Origin: an uncultured Eubacteriales bacterium | GTDB taxonomy: Bacteria; Bacillota; Clostridia; Oscillospirales; Oscillospiraceae | DNA length: 40,000 nucleotides | Assembly: GCA_900550165.1 (NCBI GenBank) | Contig: URQY01000011.1 | Coordinates: 1-40,000 of the forward strand | Reading direction: 5' to 3' | In this document: positions 25,201 through 31,672 of the stretch, piece by piece | Layout of the letters: each line of letters starts with the position of its first letter | Numbering within the stretch: position 1 is the first letter of the stretch | Position numbers and translations under genes: made by a program | Notes under the pieces: generated by a model | Databases searched by the model: none | What the model was told of the DNA's origin: nothing | The model's input: the letters and a program-made list of their open reading frames with translations, nothing else

Positions 25201-26607
25201 CAGGTAGACCCAGCAGCCTTCGATCATCGTCTTACCGCTCAGTTTGCCGACCAGTCCGCCCACGCTGCCGCTTCCGGTGATCGTCGCACCCGCAAGGCGG
25301 ATATTTTTCAAATCTCCCTTGAATGCCGCAAGCAATCCCGCGTCGCCACTCTCGACCGCCGCGGTCAGATCATAGATCACGGGATGGTACGCCGCAGCGT
25401 TGCCCATGCTCTGATAGGTGCTGTCGTAGCTCATGAGGTTTTCATTCTCGATGGGCTTGAAGGTCATGTCATCGTAGAGGACCTTCCAGCCGTCCTCCGC
25501 CTCAGTCTTGAACTCGACGTCCTGCTCCTGCACGGCGGCAGTGATGAAGCCAGTCTTTCTGTCTTTTTTGTCGTTCAGCCCGGAGTCCTTGTCCAGGTTT
25601 TGCAGGTGGCGGCCGCACGTGATGAACGCCGTGCGCCCATTGCTCCCGTCTCTCGCGCCCGCGAACAGACTGTTGGTCGTGATGCTTTCGATCACCGCGG
25701 GCTCGACCAGATCGTTATCGACGCTGACATTGACGGAAATGGTCAGATTTTCGCCGGGAACAAGGCTCTTGAAGCGCTCCTGCTCGGCAAAGCGCATCTG
25801 CTCGCCCTTGGCCAGGTTGTCCAGCACCAGCGTCGCCTCGATGGACCGTGCATTCTTAACGATCTCATTGTTCGCAAGCGTCACCTCAGCCGTGTGCCCG
25901 CTCTCATCCCGCAGCGTTACGGTAAACGTCGGATCAAGAAAGCCACTTTCGCCAAGCAGCCTGTTGCAGGTGATCTTCAGCAGAAGCTGATCGCCGTTGA
26001 CGATCTCCGCCTTGGCGTCGAGCTCGCTCGTATCGTAGGAAAGGACCGAGTCGCCGCCGTAATAGCCGATCTTTGCCCCCTGCTGCAGGCGGTAATTCCG
26101 CGCGCGCAGCGGGTTCATCTTATCGGCATCGGCCGTGTAAAAATTCGATTCCTGCTCGCTGTAGAAAACGGCGTAAACGCTCGCGCTCGACGCGTCATAC
26201 TCGATGACCCAATGCGCGTTCCGCAGCTCCGCGTCCACCTTGCCCTCGGGCAGGATGTTCGCGGCGGGAGACGTCGTGCTCTCCATGCCGCCGTCGCTCG
26301 TCACGTAAGAGAGCGTTTCGGGGTCATATTTTTCATTTTCTTTTTCGGCGTCCTCTGGGACATAGCCCAGCGCCAGGCCCCCCTGATAGGCGCTCGTGCG
26401 CCCCGCGGCCTGAAGCTGCGTCAGCTGATTCTGCGCGGCCATGAAGATGAGCTCCGCGCGGCTGTCGAGCTCGGTCTGGCGCACCTCGCGCCGCATTTTG
26501 CTGATGGGGATCATCGCAAGCGCGAACAGCACGATCACGATCGTCACCGTGACCAGCATTTCCGTCAGCGTAAAGCCGTGGTCGTTGTGCCGTCTTGCCT
26601 GTTTCAT
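19213..26607 (-). CDS. Giant prepilin-anchored adhesin with GLUG-like and Ig-like repeats
   Basis: A 2464-residue single frame. The N-terminus is a normal class III prepilin signal: MKQARRHNDHG cut before FTLTEMLVTVTIVIVLFALAMIPI, with Glu5 (E16) and a stalk helix, so the prepilin peptidase should process it and it can enter a pilus. The ectodomain has three clusters of GLUG-like motifs (GGLVG...G.I.NSYA style) at about 440-600, 950-1140 and 1555-1720. Ig-like (Big_2-type) domains follow at about 2030-2225, and the C-terminus resembles bacterial-repeat modules (LYVDTVFRPKYE). There is no LPXTG motif and no C-terminal membrane helix. GLUG and Big_2 modules are known in surface adhesins and peptidase-like proteins. 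It lies between pilO and the minor prepilins, with AAGGGGAG before the ATG. Typical pilins are 150-250 residues. Role as pilus-tip adhesin is inference. Confidence 0.9.
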   Translation of the reverse strand: MKQARRHNDHGFTLTEMLVTVTIVIVLFALAMIPISKMRREVRQTELDSRAELIFMAAQNQLTQLQAAGRTSAYQGGLALGYVPEDAEKENEKYDPETLSYVTSDGGMESTTSPAANILPEGKVDAELRNAHWVIEYDASSASVYAVFYSEQESNFYTADADKMNPLRARNYRLQQGAKIGYYGGDSVLSYDTSELDAKAEIVNGDQLLLKITCNRLLGESGFLDPTFTVTLRDESGHTAEVTLANNEIVKNARSIEATLVLDNLAKGEQMRFAEQERFKSLVPGENLTISVNVSVDNDLVEPAVIESITTNSLFAGARDGSNGRTAFITCGRHLQNLDKDSGLNDKKDRKTGFITAAVQEQDVEFKTEAEDGWKVLYDDMTFKPIENENLMSYDSTYQSMGNAAAYHPVIYDLTAAVESGDAGLLAAFKGDLKNIRLAGATITGSGSVGGLVGKLSGKTMIEGCWVYLSSARNHAADKTEKDLWLDGAVTGGLVGNAGSGTLTIKNSFAATVLNGKEAAGGLIGKSGSVTIEHSYADCYVYTVTKGEDGSLAATAGKAGGLIGDCIDTSNIVLRDCYAAGFLKGGTTAGLVAGEFSGEGDKATNVYTACASLDGENLNYIVGNNTSLEKNQNLTRVFYLSSVDNAGGGAASGDPNGLKQVSYADWSGSKIPDASKKLSDGTATAFTTATSTTPYNLMEGLGLTRYSYPALTDLPHYGDWQAQFENESLAYYEKYTEKSYGFSGGNISTLKTDGTVAVGDGYGLLYETTPTADVKVTVGGKTCTLEAKSQIEVTAVSKGENKTYYLLPLPADLVQEMGVGNSFYTKLTVAEGDKTFYYNPHFANTAAPGTDSDVPDTPERVEVRTARQLNALSAYYDEYVKDDSLFAGNTAFVQGTNIDYSRYDWKNFGKDGKSVSEQTPIGASAAQPFRYSYNGSSYQITGVSFAGKTCVGLFGYNTGTLSNIIITTDKPMNNEDGSVNSEAPTAKVTSTVQLNTVYVGVLAGWNQTGGVISNCAVSGYNLTGYAYSGSTSYIGGLVGFNAGAIRASSAVTPLIKGTGNLVQSLSIGGLVGGNGGQIRRSYALAAINVMEVSGNVTIAGFAGGNVGTIRDSYCATAMTSAGAATYGFAPASGSLNNCYFLTGGTYTFAGKVYLYDYDADVTVSGAAGLSSKELAKLSLDGFGAIADAAHSVNHPNTAIDGTEEAVYPYPGSVTGRDGARTHYGDWVTDADLGTLGVIYWEKEEGGSNNGYHFSFIGFEDGVQQKADSSLCEAHDDGGKITDYGYGYYWKDTGNRPELKAALFPLSGVYDSGTFELGTASTGKTAGSAAAELEKQVPGYNFVTYQTGEGADRMHLRSSKTANGQWTLTQEDQSGAKLAFRFLLNPFFANSYSYVDEKGTGANKTPGTEELAYQVRSVEQLQFINWSYSNGKGSTTADVTKENCKTFPYLQYATKLGQNSQTKTDSLRGDTIGGPRTVQTWKQTHDVNGTDLKNPTKRDSNARFYPIAGAVVGSTTVTEEDSYSMLLYNWFGGKYDGQSYYIKNVRVESHCYNVGLFGTTVGADISNIVLYSDNDSIIQRKTERTKYPYYTNRPDSYQTFYALGGLVGIAYDYAPKNTSAAKGTINNCAIAGYVIQDNSQNKLRLGEAVVGGLFGVSSTNLKNCSAVVDIEINCTHRWGTVTHNNWEEVPFKEGDLNSAKYGNFIRVGGLVGGLQLSATNCYTGGSITVSDETLKERVVSGNLSDLKDGTSYTEVVRSRDWSYDKRPTTYVYVAGVGGSGFAANFQNFTNESSTFDGAPRYHNCYTYMDLPDMKGTITGITLIGSAADRYSWTTATIRNCYYLKSVKDNIKFSEASKCYFDDNYREGSSSLYNYFNDQYRGQARINAMLYGDMTHMGTHIGGEVRAITRDGLTGLNYEQMSNQTGRAELITTENTSNNRPQYYSTFKDALNQKAQGPFDWVSVEENNASIHGKYSFPGSDSELRGQDYPFPTVLTQTDIFGATVHLHYGRWPKVGMFWKDGITTLDLIADYVQEAGKSQIETQLVLNNTGLTLDDGDIKNVTFTYGNGATESDVASASVKSVVSGTTPAFNVVLEGKAPGAVEVTATFTKNDKTYTARLTLTVTAELNVTLTPAIVDEYVGDETEVTLKALNSRNEPVTSNIVWALVSDDEKIATASSVGADSTTKIKGVSEGETSIHVTATVTLGGKTYTGTNVLGVTVSQQGVLGIANTASTEGPQYVEGKLARDLKGWYEENATSAAGPAKKTYPDNGTAAPVCESTLFLYGRGQKAKLSSFDVTGITVTAKETTATGGTQEKSYDVLTDQSKYTVTVGTVSENGKDTLLPLTVRGGQQGEITLIVTLTDRRAEAAGAKYELSIPYTLTEADTQVTATFAGLNEEPIGTQTVKYGERATISDALLEALKTALPESSDLSDPNSWEPSLTSPLYVDTVFRPKYEAGTALADDE

Positions 26608-26652
26608 GTCGATACTCCCCTTTTGCCAGTGTCAGTGTATGCTTGCTTCGCC

Positions 26653-27192
26653 TTACGGCGCAACTTCAAAGTAGGTGATGGTCAGCGAGGTCTGCACCGC
26701 GCTGCGGCTCGCGCCCTGTCCCGCGCGGATGTTCACATCCGAGATCTGATTCAGGTTGTCGCTGCTGCCGATCGCGTTGATGATCGCGCGCGCCTGCTCA
26801 TAGGTCCCCGTCTGGAACGTGAGGGACACCGGGCGCAGGACGATATACCCCTCGCGGCTTGTCGCGGCGGAAAAGTCCACCGTGTATTCGTTCGTATTTG
26901 CCAGAATCTGATACAGCTCGCGCATCAGGATGCCGCTGTTGTCGTAGCTCGGGATGGCGCGCACCTCGCCCGCTTCCTTCTGCGCCTCGACCGCCTTCTG
27001 CATTTTGCGCATCTGCGCAAGCTGGACGACGCTGCTGTCGATCTCCGCCTGCTCCTGCTCGGCCATGTCGTTGTAGGACGCGACCTGCTCGTTGATGGGC
27101 TCGAAAACGAGCTTCCAATACCCGAGGGCGATGACCAGCACGGCCAGCACGAGCAGCAGCGTCTTTTCTCTTGTCGTCAGTTCGCGATTCAT
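26653..27192 (-). CDS. pilO: PilO-like type IV pilus inner-membrane protein
   Basis: The 179-residue protein has a short cytoplasmic N-terminus, one membrane helix (TLLLVLAVLVIALGYWKLVF, about residues 11-30), a coiled coil (about 35-75) rich in Gln/Glu/Ala, and a C-terminal alpha/beta domain. This is the PilO/GspM plan that, with PilN, forms the alignment platform linking PilM/PilC to the filament. The start overlaps the pilN stop by four bases (ATGA). It is followed 45 bases on by the giant prepilin. Sequence identity is weak in this family, so the call rests on topology and gene order. Confidence 0.85.
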   Translation of the reverse strand: MNRELTTREKTLLLVLAVLVIALGYWKLVFEPINEQVASYNDMAEQEQAEIDSSVVQLAQMRKMQKAVEAQKEAGEVRAIPSYDNSGILMRELYQILANTNEYTVDFSAATSREGYIVLRPVSLTFQTGTYEQARAIINAIGSSDNLNQISDVNIRAGQGASRSAVQTSLTITYFEVAP

Positions 27193-27869
27193 TCTGCCGC
27201 CTCCTCTGCTGCCGCCGCGTCATCCTGCTCGGTGTTGAGCACGATATTCACCGTGAAGCTCAGGACCGACGCGGGCTTGTCGCGCTCGGTCTCCGCCACG
27301 TCGAGCTCGACGCTCTTGACGATATCGTGCTGCTCGATGCTCGAGAACATCACGGAGATCTCTTCAAGGCTCATGCCCGACATTCCGACGACCACGCGGT
27401 CGTCGCGCATGGAAACGGAGCTCACCGTGCCGCGCGTCATCATCTCGCTCTCGATGAGATCGAGCACGTCGCGCCGGTCGACGGCGACGAACTGATAGCC
27501 CTGCCCGTCCTCGGAGCCGGCCATCCAGTCCATGGAATACGTGCGGTACTCGGTAAGGACCTCGTCATAGCCCGTGAGCTCCTGCAAAACGGTCTCATAC
27601 TGCTGATGCACCTCGCCATAGGCCTTTTCCGCCTTCGCAAGGCGGGCATACTGGTCGTAAACGCCGAATTTACCGATCAAAGCGACCACCACGACCACCG
27701 CCGCGATGCCGCCGGCGAGCGAAAGCACTGTGCGGGTGCGCTTTTCGCGCATATTGAGGTTGATGCCGACCTTCTGCGGGCACTTGACCGCCTTGCGGAC
27801 GGGCTTGTCCCCCTCCTGCCGCGGCGCGTTGTCCGCCGCCGTGATCTTCTTCTCTTCGGTCAGGGTCAT
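27189..27869 (-). CDS. pilN: PilN-like type IV pilus inner-membrane protein
   Basis: This protein has 226 residues. A cytoplasmic N-terminus contains GINLN (35-39), comparable to the INLLP motif through which PilN binds PilM. One membrane helix (SLAGGIAAVVVVVALIG, about 50-66), a coiled coil (LAKAEKAYGEVHQQYETVLQEL) and an alpha/beta C-terminal domain follow. The tail is acidic and Ala-rich. Four-base overlaps link it to pilM upstream and pilO downstream. It is longer at the N-terminus than classical PilN. Confidence 0.86.
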   Translation of the reverse strand: MTLTEEKKITAADNAPRQEGDKPVRKAVKCPQKVGINLNMREKRTRTVLSLAGGIAAVVVVVALIGKFGVYDQYARLAKAEKAYGEVHQQYETVLQELTGYDEVLTEYRTYSMDWMAGSEDGQGYQFVAVDRRDVLDLIESEMMTRGTVSSVSMRDDRVVVGMSGMSLEEISVMFSSIEQHDIVKSVELDVAETERDKPASVLSFTVNIVLNTEQDDAAAAEEAAE

Positions 27870-28876
27870 TTTGCCTCACCTCGCATTCCCTCGCCCACGG
27901 CGCCGATCGCGCCGAGATACATCCACGGCTCGTCCGCCGGGCGCATTTCCTGCGCCAGCAGCTCCGCCGCGGGGCAGACGCGCAGCTTCGTGTTTTCCTC
28001 CATCGCGTGCACGAGTGCGCCGATGTTGTCGCCGCCGCAGAAGTAGACGTCCGTCAGCTCGCGGTCGCGGTTGTTGTAGTTGTAAAAGTTCACGGCCTTG
28101 ACGACCTCGACGGCAAGGCGCGCGTAGATATCGCGCGCGTAGTCCGCCTCCAGCACGCCGTTGTAGTTCTTCTGCCGGTAGCCGCGCGCCACGTGGATAT
28201 CCACGCTCTGGTCCTCGGCGATCAGCGCGTCGAGCGCGGCGGAGCCGATATCGATCTCGCGGTGGCTGTCGAACTCGCGGCCGTGGTAGATATACAGGTG
28301 CGAGCTGCTGTGGCCCAGGGCGACGATGCAGCTCTCGCGCAGCGTGTCGTCCCGCTCCTCGGCAAAGGCGAGAACCGCGGCATACGCGCACTCGGCGGGC
28401 GTGAGGACCTTGAGCTTGAAGCCCGCGCGGTGCAGCATCGCGCGGTATTCCTCCACGCGGCTTTTCAGAATGGCGCAGGCGAGCAGCTCCATCTCCTTGG
28501 GATAGCCCTCCTCGTCCTTCAGGACGCGGCGCACGGAATAGTCGAAGAAATACTTGCTCTTTTCCTCGGTCAGAAAGTCGTGGAACTCATAGGGCAGGTT
28601 ATAGGCAAGCTGCTGCTCGGTCATGGCGGGGACCGTCACCGCGCGGGTGAAGACCTCGGACGAGGGCAGCAGCAGCGCGCAGGCCGTGAGCGGGATGCCG
28701 TTCGCCTTCGCGCTGTCGCGCAGAAAATCCGCCATGGCGTCCATCGACAGGATGCGCCCGCCGGAGACCAGTCCCTCGGGCGTTTCGACCGTGACCGCCT
28801 TTTTCAGCTCCCGGCCGGCGAAGCAGACCAGCCTGACGCTGTCCTCCGCAATTTCGATGCCAACGATCTTTTTCAC
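27866..28876 (-). CDS. pilM: PilM, actin-like type IV pilus assembly protein
   Basis: PilM is a cytoplasmic actin-fold ATP-binding protein that couples PilN/PilO to the motor. The 336-residue product begins KKIVGIEIAEDSVRLV (phosphate-1 region of the fold). It contains ACALLLPSSEVFTRAVTVPAMTEQQL and YNLPYEFHDFL, typical of PilM. It also has CIVALGHSSSHLYIYHGREFDSHREIDIGS (phosphate-2 region) and VYFCGGDNIGALVHAMEE. It follows the peptidase gene by about 20 bases and overlaps pilN by four. Length is near the family's ~350. Confidence 0.92.
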   Translation of the reverse strand: MKKIVGIEIAEDSVRLVCFAGRELKKAVTVETPEGLVSGGRILSMDAMADFLRDSAKANGIPLTACALLLPSSEVFTRAVTVPAMTEQQLAYNLPYEFHDFLTEEKSKYFFDYSVRRVLKDEEGYPKEMELLACAILKSRVEEYRAMLHRAGFKLKVLTPAECAYAAVLAFAEERDDTLRESCIVALGHSSSHLYIYHGREFDSHREIDIGSAALDALIAEDQSVDIHVARGYRQKNYNGVLEADYARDIYARLAVEVVKAVNFYNYNNRDRELTDVYFCGGDNIGALVHAMEENTKLRVCPAAELLAQEMRPADEPWMYLGAIGAVGEGMRGEAK

Positions 28877-28895
28877 GTGTTGTCCTCGCTTTCTT

Positions 28896-29687
28896 TCATA
28901 AAAGACTCAGGTACCAGTTGATGACGCGCTCGCCCACGAGCGCCGTGACCCACGCGCCGAGCGCGATGGACGGCCCCCACGGGATGGGCCGGCCGCTCTC
29001 GCCGCTTTTGCGCGCGGCAAGGAGCGCCCACACGATGCCGATGAGACAGGCCAGGATCAGGCAGAAGAGATTCCCCTTCCAGCCAAAGAACAGGCCCGTG
29101 ACGAACAGGAGCTTCAGGTCTCCGCCGCCCATGGCCTCGCGCCCGAGGCGCTTTTCCATCGCGTGGACCAGAAGCAGCAGCACGCCCACCACGGCGAAGC
29201 CGCCGAGCCCGCCGTCCAGCGCGCGATGCAGCGGAAAGGGCGCAAAAAACAGGCTCCCGATAAAAAGCACAATACCGGCCGCTATGAAACGGTCGGGAAT
29301 GATGTACCCCTCCAAGTCCGCGAACGAGCAGGCGAGCAGAAGGCTCGCAAGCAGCCACGCTTCGAGGGTTTGGAGCGAAATATCATATTGCAGCAGCAGC
29401 GAAACAAACACCGCCGCCGAGATGAGCTCCGCCCACACATGGCGGGACGAAAGCTTTGCGCCGCAGTAGCGGCAGCGCCCCTTGGAGAAAAGATAGCTCA
29501 GCACGGGGACGAGATCCCGCGCCGCGAGCACATGGCCGCATTCGTCGCAGTGCGAGCGGCCGCGCAGCACGCTCTCGCCGTACACGATGCGCCAGGCCAT
29601 GCAGTTCAAAAAGCTGCCCATGCACGCGCCGAACAGCGCCGCGACAAAGCAGCAGTACGCCGCAAGCGGCGGTGAGGTATGCAGCAT
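28896..29687 (-). CDS. pilD: Prepilin peptidase / N-methyltransferase, A24 family
   Basis: The enzyme cuts prepilin leaders after the conserved glycine and methylates the new N-terminus. The product is 263 residues and polytopic. The two catalytic aspartates lie in FADLEGYIIPD and in GGGDLKLLF (GxGD-type motif). The methyltransferase/zinc-type domain is intact with CDECGH and CRYCG pairs, and GSFLNCMAWRI is the usual first-helix signature. I start at 29687 (MLHTSPPLAAYC), eight bases after AGGAG, rather than at 29729. It must process the major pilin, the minor prepilins and the giant prepilin of this operon. Confidence 0.94.
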   Translation of the reverse strand: MLHTSPPLAAYCCFVAALFGACMGSFLNCMAWRIVYGESVLRGRSHCDECGHVLAARDLVPVLSYLFSKGRCRYCGAKLSSRHVWAELISAAVFVSLLLQYDISLQTLEAWLLASLLLACSFADLEGYIIPDRFIAAGIVLFIGSLFFAPFPLHRALDGGLGGFAVVGVLLLLVHAMEKRLGREAMGGGDLKLLFVTGLFFGWKGNLFCLILACLIGIVWALLAARKSGESGRPIPWGPSIALGAWVTALVGERVINWYLSLL

Positions 29688-29738
29688 GGCTTCTTCTCCT
29701 TCCGGAAATATCGGGGGATGACCGGCCAACCCACGGCC

Positions 29739-29798
29739 ACCCCCTTTTCCGTTTGCGATAAAGGGGGTCGACCCGGCGGGAGCAGCGCCCCCGCCGGG
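29739..29798 (-). promoter_or_regulatory. Two strong hairpins between the major pilin and pilD
   Basis: Arms 29772-29780/29790-29798 (9 bp, all G-C) and 29739-29747/29760-29768 (9 bp) lie in the 145-base gap downstream of the major pilin stop. Neither is followed by a T-run on the minus strand, so they are more likely 3' stabilisers or processing barriers than terminators. They could raise pilin mRNA over that of downstream operon genes. Confidence 0.6.
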
Positions 29799-29832
29799 AG
29801 TCGGTTAAAATTCTGTATGAGATGGGGCGAAA

Positions 29833-30291
29833 TTAGTTGCCCTTGGCGGCGGCAGCAGCAGTAATGGTGGTAACGGTGGGCACACCATCGACATCCGTTA
29901 CCGTGTAGGAGACATTATAGTTCTTCTCCCACTTAACGGTTCCATTGACTTCAAACTTGCCGCCGATCGTCGTGTTGGCAGTGGCATTCTTAGATTCGCC
30001 CTGCGTGGTATATCTGTTAGTCGCATCAGCAGCAGCATTGGAAACGCTGCCATCCTTTAGCAGATAGTACGTATTGTTGGTATCAGTCTTGTCGACACCG
30101 TTCGTCATGGCCTCGACCAGCGCGGCGGCATAGCCGGAACGGATGTTGGCAACGTCGGTGGCGGCGCGGGCCTTGGCGAGCGCGCTGTTGAAGGTCGGGA
30201 TCGCGATAATAATGAGAATGGCGATGATCGCGACAACGATCAGCATTTCCATCAGGGTGAAGCCCTTGCGGTTCTTCATCATCTTTTTCAT
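29833..30291 (-). CDS. pilA: Major type IV pilin
   Basis: This is the likely filament subunit, 152 residues. The leader MKKMMKNRKG is cut before FTLMEMLIVVAIIAILIIIAIPTF; Glu5 is E15, and the hydrophobic stalk helix runs into SALAKARAATDVANIRSGYAAALVEAM. The C-terminal half is Thr/Asn/Ala-rich with beta strands (KWEKNYNVSYTVTDVDG) and ends AAAAAKGN; there is no disulphide loop because it has no cysteines. It is preceded by a very strong AAAAAAGGAG site and followed by two stem-loops, which fits high expression. The ectodomain is less GC-rich than its neighbours. Confidence 0.94.
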   Translation of the reverse strand: MKKMMKNRKGFTLMEMLIVVAIIAILIIIAIPTFNSALAKARAATDVANIRSGYAAALVEAMTNGVDKTDTNNTYYLLKDGSVSNAAADATNRYTTQGESKNATANTTIGGKFEVNGTVKWEKNYNVSYTVTDVDGVPTVTTITAAAAAKGN

Positions 30292-30331
30292 AGCTTGATT
30301 TCTCCTTTTTTGTTTGTCTTTCTTTATATCG

Positions 30332-30355
30332 CTCCGCGCCGGTTGGCGCGCGGAG
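30332..30355 (-). promoter_or_regulatory. Stem-loop between pilC and the major pilin gene
   Basis: CTCCGCGC (30332-30339) pairs with GCGCGGAG (30348-30355), about 40 bases upstream of the pilin start. With the hairpins after the gene it brackets the pilin message, suggesting processing or a 5' stabiliser. No T-run follows, so it is not a normal terminator. Confidence 0.5.
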
Positions 30356-30372
30356 GGGATACCGTGATCAAA

Positions 30373-31581
30373 TCAGGCGATGCCGCCGTACATACTGAAC
30401 ATCGGCAGGTACACCGCCAGCAGCAGGAACACCACGACCACCGCCAGCAGGATGGTGATGATGGGCTCCATCAGCGACAGGAGGCGGGAGGTGAGGACCT
30501 CGACCTCGTTATCGAAGTAGGTGCCAATGACGTCGAGCGTCTGCTCCAGCGAGCCGGAGCGCTCGCCCACGCCGACCATTTCCGTCAGCATCTTGGGGAA
30601 GTACTCGATCTCCTCCATGCTCTCGCTGATGGTGCGGCCGCGCTCCACGCTCTGCTTCACCTCGCGCACGCCGACGGAGAAGACATAGTTGCCGATGACC
30701 TGGCTGACAACGTCCAGCGCCTTCGGCACGGGCAGGCCCGCGGCCAGCATGGTAGCCATCGTGTTGGCAAACTGGCCCGCTGCGCTCATGGAGTGCAGGC
30801 GGCGCAGCGGCGCGTGCTTGAGCGAAAAGGACGAGATGGCGACGCGCCCCTTCTCGGTGCGCTTGGCCAGCGTGTAAAGAATGCCGAGCAGCGCGAGAAC
30901 GAGCAGGATGAGCCACCACCACCCGACGAAGAAGTTGCTCACGGCGATGAGCCCCTTCGTCACAGCCGGCATCTCCGTGCCCATCTCGGCGAACACATCG
31001 CCGAAGGCCGGGATCGCCTTGACCATGATGATGATGACGACGATGACGGCGACCGCAATGACCATCGCGGGGTAGGTCAGCGTGCTGATGACCTTGGCCT
31101 TGGTCTTGGCGGTCTTGTCGTAATACTTGTGCAGGCGCTTGAAGCATTCCTCCAGCGCGCCGGACTGCTCGCCCGCGCGCACGGTCTCGATAAAGGTCTT
31201 GGGCAGGCCGGGCATATTGTTTTCAAAGCTCTGCGCCATGGAATAGCCCGCGCCGATATCCTCGGCGACCTTTTCGAGCATTCTGCGCGTGCGCTTGTTG
31301 CGGCTCTGCGAGGCGACCATCTCCACGCAGCGCATCACGGGCAGGCCCGTACCGAGGATGATGGAGAACTGCGAGCAGATGAGCGCCAGCTCCTTTTCCT
31401 TGATCCGCACGTGCGTGCCGGCGGAAAAGGCGCTCTTTTTCTCCTTGACCTCTTCGAGCTTGGTGACGAACGCGCAGGTGTCGCGCAGCTTGGCGACCGC
31501 CTCGAACTCGTCGTAGGCACGGATGACGCCGGAGACCTTCGCCCCGTCGACCGTCTGACCCTTGTAGCGGTATGTCGTCAC
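30373..31581 (-). CDS. pilC: PilC/GspF inner-membrane platform protein
   Basis: PilC is the rotary platform on which PilB acts. The 402-residue protein has two GspF domains: about 65-190 (ELALICSQFSIILGTGLPVMRCVEM, GLPKTFIETVRAGEQSGALEECFKRLHKYYDK) and about 265-395 (FANTMATMLAAGLPVPKALDVV, PKMLTEMVGVGERSGSLEQTL). Membrane helices lie after each. It starts with GTG at 31581, with AGGTGA six bases away. A 91-base AT-rich gap separates it from pilB. Confidence 0.95.
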   Translation of the reverse strand: MTTYRYKGQTVDGAKVSGVIRAYDEFEAVAKLRDTCAFVTKLEEVKEKKSAFSAGTHVRIKEKELALICSQFSIILGTGLPVMRCVEMVASQSRNKRTRRMLEKVAEDIGAGYSMAQSFENNMPGLPKTFIETVRAGEQSGALEECFKRLHKYYDKTAKTKAKVISTLTYPAMVIAVAVIVVIIIMVKAIPAFGDVFAEMGTEMPAVTKGLIAVSNFFVGWWWLILLVLALLGILYTLAKRTEKGRVAISSFSLKHAPLRRLHSMSAAGQFANTMATMLAAGLPVPKALDVVSQVIGNYVFSVGVREVKQSVERGRTISESMEEIEYFPKMLTEMVGVGERSGSLEQTLDVIGTYFDNEVEVLTSRLLSLMEPIITILLAVVVVFLLLAVYLPMFSMYGGIA

Positions 31582-31672
31582 GCTCTGTCACCTGCCCTTC
31601 GTTTTTTTACTAAAATCAACACGGTTATGCTTGAATTTTATTTCGTAATAGTTTATGATAGGCCCATCGCGG

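Noticed and set aside
25006..27495. Long plus-strand open frame of 829 codons antisense to the giant prepilin, pilO and pilN
   Set aside because: It spans several well-supported minus-strand genes; its translation is low-complexity, Ala/Arg/His/Asp-rich and has no domain. Long antisense frames are expected in GC-rich coding DNA.
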